Notes under the pieces: generated by a model
The model's input: the letters and a program-made list of their open reading frames with translations, nothing else
Database searches by the model: none
Told to the model about the DNA's origin: nothing
Part shown: positions 26,725-36,323 of the stretch, in pieces
Numbering within the stretch: the first letter of the stretch is position 1
Layout: every line of letters begins with the position of its first letter
DNA from: Psychrobacter sp. bablab_jr014
GTDB taxonomy: Bacteria; Pseudomonadota; Gammaproteobacteria; Pseudomonadales; Moraxellaceae
Length of the DNA stretch: 64,000 nt
Assembly (NCBI RefSeq): GCF_016464015.1
Contig: NZ_JACDXT010000010.1
Span: 47,980-111,979, forward strand
Direction: 5' to 3'
Translations under genes and position numbers: made by a program

Positions 26725-27966
26725 TTGAATTCATCGGCAGATATACAAGCAATTTTGGCACTAGCAGATGGTACAATTTTTCGTGGTGTGAGTATCGGTA
26801 GCCGTGGTCATCGTGTCGGTGAGGTCGTATTTAATACAGCCATGACAGGGTACCAAGAAATACTGACCGACCCAAGTTATGCCCGCCAGTTGGTCACCTT
26901 GACCTATCCGCATATTGGTAACACTGGTACCAACAGTGAAGACAGCGAATCTGGCAACACCCATAAAGTATGGGCAGAAGGTCTGATTATCCGTGATGCC
27001 ACTATGGCAACCTCAAGCTTTCGTAACACCGAATCATTAACCGATTACCTCACGCGCAATGACACGGTCGCGATTGCCGATATCGACACCCGTAAGCTGA
27101 CGCGTATCCTACGTGATCAAGGGGCACAGCATGGCTGCATCATGACCCCAGCCGAAGGCAACACCATCACCTCTGATGACGAGCAAAAAGCGATTGAATT
27201 GGCAAAAGGCTTTGCGGGTCTATCAGGTATGGACTTGGCAAAAGAATGCTGCGACCCTGATGGCTTTGAGTGGACAGAAGGTACGTGGGAGCTGTCAGAT
27301 ACCCTACTCAACCGTGATGTTGAAGGCAGCTTTGACACAGATACGGGCGGCTTTTTTAAACAGCTTGGCAAACACATCGACGAAAAATACAACGTCGTTG
27401 CCTACGACTTTGGCACCAAAACCAACATCCTACGCATGCTCGTTGACCGCGGCTGCCGCGTGACGGTCGTGCCTGCCGAGACGCCAATCGCTGACGTACT
27501 GGCGATGAATCCAGACGGCATCTTCTTATCAAATGGCCCTGGTGACCCAGCAGCCTGTAGCTATGCGATTGACAACGTGCGTCACATCATCGAAAGCACC
27601 GATATTCCGACCTTTGGTATCTGCTTAGGCCATCAGCTCGTTGGTCTTGCCAGCGGCGCGAACACCATGAAGATGAAAACAGGTCACCACGGTGCCAACC
27701 ATCCTGTACAAGATGTGGACGCAGGCACGGTGATGATTACCAGCCAGAACCACGGCTTTGCGGTTGATGAAGCGACTTTACCAAACAATGTCAAATCAAC
27801 GCACCGTTCATTGTTCGATGGTACTAACCAAGGCATCGAGCTGACCAACAAGCCTGTCTTTAGCTTCCAAGGTCACCCAGAAGCCAGCCCAGGTCCACAC
27901 GACTGCGCGCCATTATTTGATCGCTTTATTACCTTGATGGAAGCAGCAAAAACAGAACAAGCATAA
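26725..27966 (+). CDS. carA: Carbamoyl-phosphate synthase small subunit
   Basis: Glutamine amidotransferase subunit that feeds ammonia to CarB for arginine and pyrimidine synthesis; 413 aa. The start is TTG at 26725, supported by GGAGG at 26714-26718 with 6-nt spacing. The N-terminal CPSase domain begins [18 protein letters not shown]; the class I glutaminase domain has the nucleophile GICLGHQL and the His/Glu motif [13 protein letters not shown]. carB follows 155 nt later on the same strand. Regulation probably acts in the structured leader. Confidence 0.97.
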   Translation: MNSSADIQAILALADGTIFRGVSIGSRGHRVGEVVFNTAMTGYQEILTDPSYARQLVTLTYPHIGNTGTNSEDSESGNTHKVWAEGLIIRDATMATSSFRNTESLTDYLTRNDTVAIADIDTRKLTRILRDQGAQHGCIMTPAEGNTITSDDEQKAIELAKGFAGLSGMDLAKECCDPDGFEWTEGTWELSDTLLNRDVEGSFDTDTGGFFKQLGKHIDEKYNVVAYDFGTKTNILRMLVDRGCRVTVVPAETPIADVLAMNPDGIFLSNGPGDPAACSYAIDNVRHIIESTDIPTFGICLGHQLVGLASGANTMKMKTGHHGANHPVQDVDAGTVMITSQNHGFAVDEATLPNNVKSTHRSLFDGTNQGIELTNKPVFSFQGHPEASPGPHDCAPLFDRFITLMEAAKTEQA

Positions 27967-28121
27967 GCGTATGCGGTCATTATCTGCCTAGCGGATAGGA
28001 CGACAGACAGGCGCGGTACACCCTATCGCGCCTGTTATGCCGCACCTAGCAGATAACCAAGTACCGTGACTTCTTTTTTTCATACTTATTTTTTTAATAT
28101 TTAACGAAGGTTGCCACAACT

Positions 28122-31100
28122 ATGCCAAAACGTACCGACATAAAAAGCATTCTTATCATTGGCGCAGGCCCTATCGTCATCGGTCAGGCGTGTGAGTTTG
28201 ACTATTCAGGCGCACAGGCGTGTAAAGCACTGCGTGAAGAGGGTTACCGCGTTATTTTGGTCAACTCAAACCCTGCGACCATCATGACTGATCCTGTCAT
28301 GGCAGACGCCACCTACATCGAGCCAATCACTTGGCAGACGGTTGAGCAAATTATCGCCAAAGAGCGTCCAGACGCAATTCTGCCCACCATGGGTGGTCAG
28401 ACGGCACTAAACTGCGCGCTTGAATTAGACAAGCACGGCGTCTTAACCAAATACAACTGCGAGCTGATTGGCGCGACCAAAGACGCCATCGAAATGGCAG
28501 AAGACCGCGACCTATTTGACAAAGCGATGAAGCGTATCGGTCTTGAGTGCCCACGCGCTGAAGTTGCTGAGACCATGGAAGAAGCCTTTGCTACCCAAGC
28601 AAAAATGGGCTATCCGTGTATCATTCGTCCATCATTTACCATGGGCGGCTCAGGCGGCGGTATCGCGTACAACCGTGACGAGTTCATCGAGATTTGTGAG
28701 CGCGGCTTTGATTTATCACCGACCCATCAGCTACTCATCGATGAATCGCTCATCGGCTGGAAAGAGTACGAGATGGAAGTGGTTCGTGACAAAAACGACA
28801 ACTGCATCATCATCTGTGCCATCGAAAACTTTGACCCCATGGGCGTGCACACAGGCGACTCAATCACCGTTGCCCCAGCGCAAACCTTGACCGACAAAGA
28901 ATATCAAATCATGCGTAACGCCTCACTCGCGGTACTGCGTGAAATTGGTGTCGAGACTGGCGGCTCAAACGTACAGTTCGGTCTGAACCCAAAAACAGGT
29001 CGTATGGTCGTCATCGAGATGAACCCACGTGTATCACGTTCATCGGCACTGGCCTCAAAAGCGACAGGCTTCCCTATTGCCAAAATCGCTGCAAAATTGG
29101 CAGTAGGCTATACGCTAGATGAGCTACAAAACGACATCACTGGCGGCAAAACCCCAGCAAGCTTCGAGCCTGCGCTTGACTATGTTGTGACTAAGATTCC
29201 ACGCTTTAACTTCGAAAAATTCTCAAAAGCGGACAACGTGCTATCAACGCAGATGAAATCTGTAGGCGAAGTCATGGCAATTGGTCGTAACTTCCAAGAG
29301 TCCATGCAAAAAGCGCTACGCGGCATGGAAACAGGCGCAAACGGCTTTGATGAGCAAATCGACTTTGCCAAAGTCAGCAAAGACGCAGCGCGCACTGAAA
29401 TCACCAACCGCCTAACCTTGCCAACGCCTGAGCGTATCTTTTATGTTGCAGATGCGTTCCGCGTGGGCATGAGCGTCGATGACGTGTTTAATTACACCAA
29501 AATCGACCCATGGTTCTTGGTACAAATCGAGGACATCGTAAAAAGTGAAGCGGCAGTCAAAACCCTTGGCTTTGGTGGTCTAAATGCAGACAACCTACGC
29601 AGCTTTAAACGTAAAGGTCTGTCTGACTTGCGTCTTGCTGAACTGCTTGGCGTCTCGCAAAAACAGCTTCGTCAAAAGCGCTGGGACTTGGGCGTCTATC
29701 CTGTATACAAGCGCGTCGATACCTGCGCCGCAGAATTTGCGACCAGCACCGCGTATATGTACTCAACCTATGACGAAGAGTGCGAAGCAAACCCAACCGA
29801 CAAGAAAAAAATCATGGTCATCGGCGGTGGTCCAAACCGTATCGGTCAAGGCATTGAGTTTGACTACTGCTGTGTACACGCGGCACTTGCCATGCGTGAA
29901 GACGGCTTTGAAACCATCATGGTCAACTGTAACCCTGAAACGGTATCAACCGACTATGACACCTCTGACCGTCTGTACTTTGAGCCAATCACGCTAGAAG
30001 ACGTGCTAGAGATTGTCCGTGTTGAAAACCCAGACGGCGTTATTGTCCAGTTCGGTGGTCAGACGCCACTAAAACTGGCACGCGCACTGGAATCTGCGGG
30101 CGTAAAAATCATCGGTACCAGCCCAGACGCTATCGACCGCGCTGAAGACCGTGAGCGCTTCCAACACATGATTCAGCAGCTGAACCTAACCCAGCCATCC
30201 AACGCGCTAGCGACCAGCTTTGAAGATGGTTTGGTAAAAGCCAAAGACGTGGGCTACCCACTCGTTGTCCGTCCTTCTTACGTCTTAGGCGGTCGTGCGA
30301 TGGAAATCGTCTATAACGAAGACGAGCTAAAGCACTACTTGCGCACTGCCGTACAAGCGTCAAATGAAGCGCCTGTGTTACTTGACCGCTTCTTAGATGA
30401 CGCCATCGAAGTTGACGTTGACTGCGTCAGTGACGGTAAAAACGTCGTTATCGGCGGTATCATGCAGCATATCGAACAGGCAGGCGTCCACTCAGGCGAT
30501 TCAGCATGTTCATTGCCACCATACTCGCTATCAGACGAGCTGTGTGACGTGATGCGCGCGCAAACTGTTGCCATGGCAAAAGAGCTTGGCGTGGTTGGTT
30601 TGATGAACGTACAGTTCGCAGTAAAAGGCGAAACCGTATACATCCTTGAAGTGAACCCACGCGCCGCGCGTACCGTACCGTATGTATCAAAATGCATAGG
30701 CACGTCACTGGCGCAGGTTGCTGCCCGCTGCATGGCTGGCTCTAGCCTAGAAGAACAAGGCTTTACCGCAGAGATTAAACCATCATTCTACGCGGTCAAA
30801 GAAGCGGTATTCCCGTTTGCCAAGTTCCCTGGCGTTGACCCTATCCTAAGCCCAGAGATGAAATCAACTGGCGAAGTGATGGGCGTGGGCAAAACCTTTG
30901 GCGAAGCTTTCTACAAAGCCATCATCGGCAGTAACGAGCGTCTGCCAGGCTTGCCTGTTGACGGCGAGACCAAAACCGTCTTTATCTCTGTACGTGACAG
31001 CGACAAAGCGCAAATCCCAGCGGTTGCGAAGCAATTGGCAGATTATGGCTTTAAACTGGTCGCGACCGAAGGCACGCAAAAAGCCATCGAAGCCGAAGGC

Positions 31101-31376
31101 ATCGAGTGTGCGCGTATCAACAAGGTCACCGAAGGTCGTCCGCACATCGTTGACGCGCTAAAAAATGGTCAGATTGATTTAATCATCAACACCACCGAAG
31201 GCAAGCAGGCACAAGAGGACTCGTTCTCTATCCGCCGCAGTGCGCTACAAGGTAAAGTGTTCTATGTGACCACGCTTGGCGCGGCTGATGCGGTCTGTAA
31301 GTCATACGCCATCGACTTGCCATTTGAAGTCTACAAACTTCAAGACCTACATGCACAAGCAGAAACTGCTGAGTAA
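28122..31376 (+). CDS. carB: Carbamoyl-phosphate synthase large subunit
   Basis: A 1084-residue synthase with the two duplicated ATP-grasp halves: first half with [13 protein letters not shown] and [15 protein letters not shown], second half with [13 protein letters not shown] and [15 protein letters not shown]. An oligomerisation region lies between them and the C-terminal MGS-like allosteric domain starts near residue 950 ([14 protein letters not shown]). In enteric CarB that last domain binds UMP and ornithine. Full family length. It follows carA and is closed by a terminator at 31457. Confidence 0.98.
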   Translation: MPKRTDIKSILIIGAGPIVIGQACEFDYSGAQACKALREEGYRVILVNSNPATIMTDPVMADATYIEPITWQTVEQIIAKERPDAILPTMGGQTALNCALELDKHGVLTKYNCELIGATKDAIEMAEDRDLFDKAMKRIGLECPRAEVAETMEEAFATQAKMGYPCIIRPSFTMGGSGGGIAYNRDEFIEICERGFDLSPTHQLLIDESLIGWKEYEMEVVRDKNDNCIIICAIENFDPMGVHTGDSITVAPAQTLTDKEYQIMRNASLAVLREIGVETGGSNVQFGLNPKTGRMVVIEMNPRVSRSSALASKATGFPIAKIAAKLAVGYTLDELQNDITGGKTPASFEPALDYVVTKIPRFNFEKFSKADNVLSTQMKSVGEVMAIGRNFQESMQKALRGMETGANGFDEQIDFAKVSKDAARTEITNRLTLPTPERIFYVADAFRVGMSVDDVFNYTKIDPWFLVQIEDIVKSEAAVKTLGFGGLNADNLRSFKRKGLSDLRLAELLGVSQKQLRQKRWDLGVYPVYKRVDTCAAEFATSTAYMYSTYDEECEANPTDKKKIMVIGGGPNRIGQGIEFDYCCVHAALAMREDGFETIMVNCNPETVSTDYDTSDRLYFEPITLEDVLEIVRVENPDGVIVQFGGQTPLKLARALESAGVKIIGTSPDAIDRAEDRERFQHMIQQLNLTQPSNALATSFEDGLVKAKDVGYPLVVRPSYVLGGRAMEIVYNEDELKHYLRTAVQASNEAPVLLDRFLDDAIEVDVDCVSDGKNVVIGGIMQHIEQAGVHSGDSACSLPPYSLSDELCDVMRAQTVAMAKELGVVGLMNVQFAVKGETVYILEVNPRAARTVPYVSKCIGTSLAQVAARCMAGSSLEEQGFTAEIKPSFYAVKEAVFPFAKFPGVDPILSPEMKSTGEVMGVGKTFGEAFYKAIIGSNERLPGLPVDGETKTVFISVRDSDKAQIPAVAKQLADYGFKLVATEGTQKAIEAEGIECARINKVTEGRPHIVDALKNGQIDLIINTTEGKQAQEDSFSIRRSALQGKVFYVTTLGAADAVCKSYAIDLPFEVYKLQDLHAQAETAE

Positions 31377-31387
31377 GTGTAAAATAA

Positions 31388-31451
31388 AACGTCTGTTACT
31401 GGCAGTAGAATCATTGTTTTATTCTACTCTCAGGGATTAAAAACAGACGTT
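31388..31451 (+). repeat. Nested inverted repeats just after carB
   Basis: The outer stem AACGTCTGTT (31388-31397) / AACAGACGTT (31442-31451) encloses the inner stem AGTAGAAT (31404-31411) / ATTCTACT (31421-31428). This makes a two-storey hairpin 12 nt after the carB stop and just before the terminator. It may stabilise the 3' end of the mRNA or be a small repeat element. Confidence 0.55.
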
Positions 31452-31456
31452 ATACT

Positions 31457-31495
31457 ATGCCCTGATATCATTTTGCTATCGGGGCATTTTTAATT
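31457..31495 (+). terminator. Intrinsic terminator of carB
   Basis: ATGCCCTGATA (31457-31467) / TATCGGGGCAT (31477-31487) with one G-U pair, followed by TTTTAATTTT. Confidence 0.88.
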
Positions 31496-31851
31496 TTATA
31501 AGACTCAAAATACTTACAATCTTTTACCCATATTGCCGCTCAGCCCCTTGCTTAGCAGCACCGCATACAGGTAGAATAAATGGATTGTTGTAAACCTTAT
31601 TACGCAAAACATGCCCTATTTGAATGCTATCAAACATTCTAACCATTGGTGTTTTTGCAATAAAAATACAAACATAATGATTTTTTGACCACAAAAACGC
31701 CCAGTTTCTTGGGCGTTTTTGTTATCGTGCGTCTATAATTTTGGCAACCTACTTAACCTACTGTCGGTTGCTGATTGTATGATTTATGCGCGCTGTATCG
31801 CGCCAAAAACCTGATTTATACCATTGAACCAAAGCAATTAAAGGACATCAC
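31496..31851. other. Spacer between carB terminator and greA
   Basis: 356 bases without a gene. It holds a second, orphan terminator hairpin at 31692-31723 (AAAAACGCCC / GGGCGTTTTT) and a TATAAT box at 31734-31739 that may be the greA -10. The 195 bases before the orphan terminator contain no open frame of note and could be a small RNA gene or a remnant of a lost gene. Confidence 0.4.
31692..31723 (+). terminator. Orphan intrinsic terminator upstream of greA
   Basis: The stem AAAAACGCCC (31693-31702) / GGGCGTTTTT (31711-31720) has a T-rich 3' arm followed by GTT. It stands 200 nt after the carB terminator with no coding gene between. Confidence 0.75.
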
Positions 31852-32328
31852 ATGCAACGCTACCCTATGACCCCGCAAGGACACGCGACTCTAGAAGCTG
31901 AGCTCAAGCAGCTCAAAAGTGTCGACCGTCCACGTATCACTGCCGCCATCGCTGAAGCACGCGAACACGGCGACTTAAAAGAAAACGCCGAATATCATGC
32001 CGCCCGTGAGCAGCAAGGATTCTGCGAAGCGCGTATCCGTGACATCGAAGCCAAGCTCGGTGGCGCACAGATCATTGACCCAACGACCTTACCTCAAGAA
32101 GGACGCGTGGTCTTCGGCGTGACCGTTGTCATCGAAAACATGGACACCGAAGAAGAAAAACGCTACAAAATCGTTGGCGATGACGAAGCCGACTTTAAAG
32201 CGGGCAAAATCTCAGTAAACTCACCTATCGCTCGCGGCTTGATTGGTAAGTTTGAAGGCGACGAAGTACGCATTCAAACCCCGAGCGGCACGGTAGAGTA
32301 CGAAGTGATGGAAATCATTTACGAATAA
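31852..32328 (+). CDS. greA: Transcription elongation factor GreA
   Basis: Rescues backtracked RNA polymerase by stimulating transcript cleavage; 158 aa. The N-terminal coiled coil carries the acidic tip ([20 protein letters not shown]; the Asp-Glu pair at the tip) and the C-terminal FKBP-like domain has [16 protein letters not shown]. Length and motifs are standard. The carA-carB-greA order is common in gammaproteobacteria. Shine-Dalgarno AAAGGAC precedes the ATG. Confidence 0.97.
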   Translation: MQRYPMTPQGHATLEAELKQLKSVDRPRITAAIAEAREHGDLKENAEYHAAREQQGFCEARIRDIEAKLGGAQIIDPTTLPQEGRVVFGVTVVIENMDTEEEKRYKIVGDDEADFKAGKISVNSPIARGLIGKFEGDEVRIQTPSGTVEYEVMEIIYE

Positions 32329-32631
32329 AATTTTCGTCTGGTTAGGGCGTGCATTTATTTCAGAACTTGTGATAAACGTTTGAATTAGAGACACGCCCTG
32401 ATTACATAATACTGCTTTTTTATCACGCCTTAATTACCGCATAATTTACGGTACGTCCCGTGTTAAACGTCTTGTGACCACTGATGCAGTGCTATCGTCA
32501 TCAGCTTTTGCGCCCTCGTGTTTTGACATTGATAGTGTTAGGACACGGGGGTTTTCTGTGTCTATGTATGCAGATTTTATCTTATTTACGTTGTTTTTCC
32601 ATGCTTGGGTTTCGTTATTTAGGAGTTTGTT
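32329..32631. other. Spacer with inverted TTAGGGCGTG motifs
   Basis: The 303-bp gap after greA contains AGGGCGTG (32344-32351) and its inverse CACGCCCT (32392-32399), 40 nt apart, which can form a hairpin and match the dispersed motif family. A T-run (TTTTTTAT near 32415) follows, so it may also serve as the greA terminator. The remainder leads to the next gene, with AGGAG just before it. Confidence 0.5.
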
Positions 32632-33465
32632 ATGATGATGTCTTCTGTTTTATCACGTTCTACGCGTATCACTGCCCCCTTAAGCGCCTTATTCGCCGCT
32701 ATGCTAAGCATCAGCGCATACGCTGCCACCGAAGTGTACGTAACCCCCAATGTCGGCGGCACAACCACCGTGATCGAGCAGCACTCAGATGGCTCGGTAT
32801 CAACCATCAGCGCCTCGCCCAGCGGTATTACCATGCGTGATGGTATGCCCTATTCGGTCACGACCATCAACACCACACCGCGCTATAGCATCCGTCAAGG
32901 GGCGACCACGGCTATGACCTTGCCCGCACCTGTGACCGTTGCCCCGACTGTGGTTGCTGCGCCAGCGGTGACAGTCACGCCAGACACCACCGTTATGACG
33001 CCCGTGACCACAGTTGCGCCGCCTGTTATCACGACAGCGCCCGCAGTGACCACCGTTTCGATTGACACTTTGCAGTTGCAGCCGACCTTTAGCACGCCAA
33101 ATGTGGTTAATGCCAATACCAAGATTATGAAAATTTTAAAAAATAGTGATGGACGTGATGTCGCTGTGCCTGCCAATCACATCGCCCCTGGTGACGTGAT
33201 TGAATACCGCACCACCTATACCAATACCAGCGCGCAACCGATTAGCAATGTCAATGCAACCGTTGCCCTACCGAGCAATGTTCAACTGGTCTCTTTAAAT
33301 AGCCCGCTACCGACACTTGCTACCACGGGCAATGGCTATCAGACCATCCAGCAGATGGGCAACACCACGGTGATTCAAGAGAACTATTCTGGACTGCGCT
33401 GGGATTTGGCAAACGTGACCACGGACGCACCGCAAACGGTGGTGATTCGTGCAAAAGTACAGTAG
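32632..33465 (+). CDS. Secreted protein with Val/Thr/Pro-rich linker and DUF11-like domain
   Basis: A 277-residue exported protein of unknown role. A signal peptide ends at SAYAA (about residue 32). A first segment (EVYVTPNVGGTTTVIEQHSDG) is followed by a low-complexity Val/Thr/Ala/Pro linker (about 105-150). The C-terminal 110 residues resemble a DUF11/immunoglobulin-like domain with HIAPGDVIEYRTTYTNTSAQ and a closing VVIRAKV strand; such domains occur in surface proteins. AGGAG stands 6 nt before the first ATG. Confidence 0.68.
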   Translation: MMMSSVLSRSTRITAPLSALFAAMLSISAYAATEVYVTPNVGGTTTVIEQHSDGSVSTISASPSGITMRDGMPYSVTTINTTPRYSIRQGATTAMTLPAPVTVAPTVVAAPAVTVTPDTTVMTPVTTVAPPVITTAPAVTTVSIDTLQLQPTFSTPNVVNANTKIMKILKNSDGRDVAVPANHIAPGDVIEYRTTYTNTSAQPISNVNATVALPSNVQLVSLNSPLPTLATTGNGYQTIQQMGNTTVIQENYSGLRWDLANVTTDAPQTVVIRAKVQ

Positions 33466-33637
33466 GTTTTAAGGATTTAATACCATATTATTAAGTCAAT
33501 CATAGTGTACTAGAAGAAGGCTTTGTACGTTTTAAAATAACGGAAAAAGCCTTTTTTGTTTGCTAAAAATACATTTTTATAATCAGAATTTTGCTATAGT
33601 GCTGATAATTAAAAACAAATATCTGGTTATTATTTGC

Positions 33638-34255
33638 ATGTATAGAGTGACTTCTTTTTGTTCATTGATCTTCATAATTTACGGTTGTATTTTGAGTTCC
33701 ACTTCTTGGGCGAAATCCACTGAACCAGAATTTGACAATAGCTTTTATATATCAAAAATTTGCACTTCTTATATGACTCAAAATGACGCTGAATATTGCG
33801 ACGATGGGTATATTCTTAAAAGCGAAACATTAGCAAATGGTCAAACCAAAGAAACCGTCTTAATGGATGAAATTGGTGCTTACGGTTGGAATCATATTTC
33901 TATTAATAAAATTGACACTGAGACTTATCACGTCTATGTTGGCTGCGGTACTTCGTGCGGTGCAAATATGCTATTTGGTCGTGACAGTAAGGAGCAAGAC
34001 TTTGGTCTATACTTTGATCGTCATGCAAACAGTCGATGTACTATTGAATACGATAATGACAAAAAACAATGGGTTGCGCGTCGTTTCTTTTCTAATAAAG
34101 AAAGTTTGTTGCCTTCGACCTATGACCCTGATACATTTGCGTTTGCCGCTTATCCCAAATATCGTGTTGAGTTTGACCAAAAAGGACGTCTTATTGTCAA
34201 AGAAAATTTCTCAGATGAAGTGATTCAAACGTTGCCCAATCCCTGCGACCACTAA
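33638..34255 (+). CDS. Predicted secreted protein, unknown function
   Basis: A 205-residue protein in an AT-rich stretch, with a hydrophobic N terminus (VTSFCSLIFIIYGCILSS) and a possible cleavage after SSTSWA; a lipobox reading (IYGC) cannot be ruled out. The mature part is rich in Asp, Tyr and Cys (GCGTSCGANMLFGRDS) and ends in CDH. I recognise no family. No good ribosome site is visible at 33638; an in-frame TTG at 33560 is the other option. Its stop codon lies inside the left copy of the 28-bp direct repeat. Confidence 0.6.
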   Translation: MYRVTSFCSLIFIIYGCILSSTSWAKSTEPEFDNSFYISKICTSYMTQNDAEYCDDGYILKSETLANGQTKETVLMDEIGAYGWNHISINKIDTETYHVYVGCGTSCGANMLFGRDSKEQDFGLYFDRHANSRCTIEYDNDKKQWVARRFFSNKESLLPSTYDPDTFAFAAYPKYRVEFDQKGRLIVKENFSDEVIQTLPNPCDH

Positions 34256-34274
34256 CGCGATAGGATACGATGAT
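34247..34274 (+). repeat. 28-bp direct repeat, left copy
   Basis: Starts GACCACTAACGCGATAGGAT and ends ACGATGAT; it matches 34893-34920 at 26 of 28 positions. It overlaps the end of the 33638 gene. Confidence 0.8.
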
Positions 34275-34291
34275 TTATAAATAGGAAACAT

Positions 34292-34750
34292 ATGAATTAT
34301 TACTTATCCCAGTTAAAATGGATTATTAATGCTTTAGCTTTAGATCCAAAGCAGTTATATAAATTGTTACCAGTAGGAGATTTTGTCCCTCTTGAACTAG
34401 TACAACAATATGAAGGGGTGGTAGATGAAGACTTATCTAACATCCAATGTATTTTATCTGCTGATCAACTTAAGGAAATTGAACCTTTAAATACCTATCT
34501 ATATATGATCATACAGAAAGAAGAATTGGCAGACTGCTGGTACGATAATAACTTTGTCTATAGTCCAGAATGGCAAGTCCTACATACGATGGCAAAAGAT
34601 TTTGAACAGTATATGGGCTGGCAGATATCAGAACCACTACCGCCGTTGTATAGCCAAGTTATTGATGTAAGCGACGGCTTAGCGCAACGATTTTTACTAT
34701 TCCAACCCATTTATACAGCGCTTCAGTTTATAAAGCGACGTTTCAAATAA
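34292..34750 (+). CDS. Hypothetical protein between direct repeats
   Basis: A 152-residue soluble protein, AT-rich codons, starting MNYYLSQLKWIINALALDPK, with TAGGAAA before the ATG. It is acidic in the middle and ends in a basic tail (KRRFK); no membrane segment. I recognise no domain. It lies wholly between the two 28-bp repeats, and its base composition differs from the flanking genes, which suggests later arrival; the immunity or effector type of gene often found in such spots is possible but not shown. Confidence 0.6.
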   Translation: MNYYLSQLKWIINALALDPKQLYKLLPVGDFVPLELVQQYEGVVDEDLSNIQCILSADQLKEIEPLNTYLYMIIQKEELADCWYDNNFVYSPEWQVLHTMAKDFEQYMGWQISEPLPPLYSQVIDVSDGLAQRFLLFQPIYTALQFIKRRFK

Positions 34751-34892
34751 AGCTTTCATACTGCTTCAATACATCCATACCCCTTACCACAAGCGACACC
34801 AGATGTCGTTTTATTTTTACCAATTTTTCTTATTTTACAATCACTTATCCTATTTTTGATAAAATAAAGGTTATAAAAACGCGAACAATAAT

Positions 34893-34920
34893 GACCACTG
34901 ACGCGATAGGATACGATTAT
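34893..34920 (+). repeat. 28-bp direct repeat, right copy
   Basis: Starts GACCACTGACGCGATAGGAT; it includes the AGGA ribosome site and touches the ATG (34919) of the radical-SAM gene, so this is likely the ancestral copy. Confidence 0.8.
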
Positions 34921-36187
34921 GGCAGCCATCAATTATGAACGATTGCAAGGCAAGCTCAATATTTTGGCAGATGCGGCAAAATACGACGTGTCTTGCTCCT
35001 CCTCTGGCAGTACGCGCAAAAACCAAGGGGACAGCTTGGGCAATGCCGCACAATCGGGCATTTGTCACAGCTACACCGAAGACGGGCGCTGCGTCAGTTT
35101 GCTCAAGATTTTATTGACCAATCACTGTATCTACGACTGCGCTTATTGCACGTCACGGCGTAGCCACGACACGCCGCGCGCTGCCTTTACGGTTGAAGAA
35201 GTGGTCGAGCTGACCATGCAGTTTTATCGCCGCAACTATATTGAGGGGCTGTTTTTAAGCTCAGGTATTTTTAAAAATGGCGACTACACTATGGAGCGTT
35301 TGGTTGAGGTGGCGCGCCTGTTGCGTGAGCGCGAGCGTTTTAACGGCTATATCCACTTAAAGACCATTCCCGGCTGCTCGCCTGAACTGCTCAAACAAGC
35401 GGGACAATACGCCGATCGCTTGAGCGCCAATATCGAGATACCCACCAAGTCAGGGCTGGCATTGCTCGCGCCCGAAAAGTCACACGAGCAGCTCAAGCAG
35501 CCGATGGAAACCATCACCGAAGAAATCATCACCATCCGTGACAGCCAAAAAAAGCACAAAAAAGCGCCCGCCTTTGCGCCCGCAGGTCAGACCAGTCAGA
35601 TGATTGTCGGTGCGGGTAAGGAGACGGACTTGCAGATTATCCAGCTCTCCAGCCACTTTTATCAGCGCTATGACTTAAAGCGTGTGTACTATTCAGGCTA
35701 TGTGCCGATGCTGAGTGACAAGCGCTTGCCCGCCATTGGTACGCCTGTACCGATGGTGCGCGAGAACCGCCTGTACCAAGCCGATTGGTTAATGCGCTTT
35801 TATGGTTTTGGTGCGCATGAGATTGTCGAGAGCGATGCGCCTTTTTTGGACTTGGATTGCGACCCTAAGCTTGCGTGGGCGATACGTCATCGCGCGCATT
35901 TTCCTGTCAATATTCAGACTGCGCCCTATGAGATGATTGTGCGTATCCCTGGGATTGGCGTAAAGACGGCAAAGAAAATCTTAAAAGCGCGCAAATTTAA
36001 TCAATTAACGCTTGAGCACCTTAAAAAGATGGGCGCGGCGGTCAATCGCGCCAAGTACTTTATTGCCTTAAACGGTAAAAACGAGCATTTAAAACACTTA
36101 ACCCGTGAGAACTTTCGCCAATATGTGCTCGCGCAAACGCAGACCAAATTTGCCGACCAGCGAAACGGTCAGTTGGCATTGTTTTGA
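34919..36187 (+). CDS. Putative DNA modification/repair radical SAM protein
   Basis: A 422-residue radical-SAM enzyme of the family (TIGR03916 type) that occurs paired with a DUF4130 protein and, in other genomes, with a uracil-DNA-glycosylase-like domain. The 4Fe-4S motif is CIYDCAYC near residue 74, after a Ser/Cys-rich start. A helix-hairpin-helix near 345 (RIPGIGVKTAKKILKARKF) suggests DNA binding. GLFLSSGIFKNGDYTMERLVE and FAPAGQTSQMIVGAGKETD are family blocks. The exact reaction is not established. AGGA precedes the ATG. Its partner gene follows after 136 nt, with a hairpin repeat between them. Confidence 0.9.
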   Translation: MAAINYERLQGKLNILADAAKYDVSCSSSGSTRKNQGDSLGNAAQSGICHSYTEDGRCVSLLKILLTNHCIYDCAYCTSRRSHDTPRAAFTVEEVVELTMQFYRRNYIEGLFLSSGIFKNGDYTMERLVEVARLLRERERFNGYIHLKTIPGCSPELLKQAGQYADRLSANIEIPTKSGLALLAPEKSHEQLKQPMETITEEIITIRDSQKKHKKAPAFAPAGQTSQMIVGAGKETDLQIIQLSSHFYQRYDLKRVYYSGYVPMLSDKRLPAIGTPVPMVRENRLYQADWLMRFYGFGAHEIVESDAPFLDLDCDPKLAWAIRHRAHFPVNIQTAPYEMIVRIPGIGVKTAKKILKARKFNQLTLEHLKKMGAAVNRAKYFIALNGKNEHLKHLTRENFRQYVLAQTQTKFADQRNGQLALF

Positions 36188-36220
36188 TACAGTTATGTTT
36201 TTACAAAATTGGCATAGCAA

Positions 36221-36288
36221 GATTAAGCAGTATTTTGCGCAGCATCAAAAGACGTAGTCACAGCAAGCAAAAAAAATATCGCTTAATC
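36221..36288. repeat. Dispersed hairpin element, copy C (inverted)
   Basis: The arms GATTAAGC-AG-TATTTT (36221-36236) / AAAATA-TC-GCTTAATC (36273-36288) enclose the core GACGTAGTCACAGCAAGCAA, the reverse complement of the core in copies A and B. Flanks outside the arms also resemble those of A and B. It lies between the two genes of the radical-SAM pair. Confidence 0.72.
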
Positions 36289-36323
36289 GAGGATGTTTAC
36301 TTAAGTGTTAGAAGGACGCGCGT

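Noticed and set aside
26725..27966. carA starting at a later ATG
   Set aside because: A later start would cut into the conserved [11 protein letters not shown] region, and GGAGG fits the TTG at 26725.
34247..34920. Insertion sequence bounded by target-site duplication
   Set aside because: There is no transposase and no terminal inverted repeats, and a 28-bp duplication is too long for common IS families.
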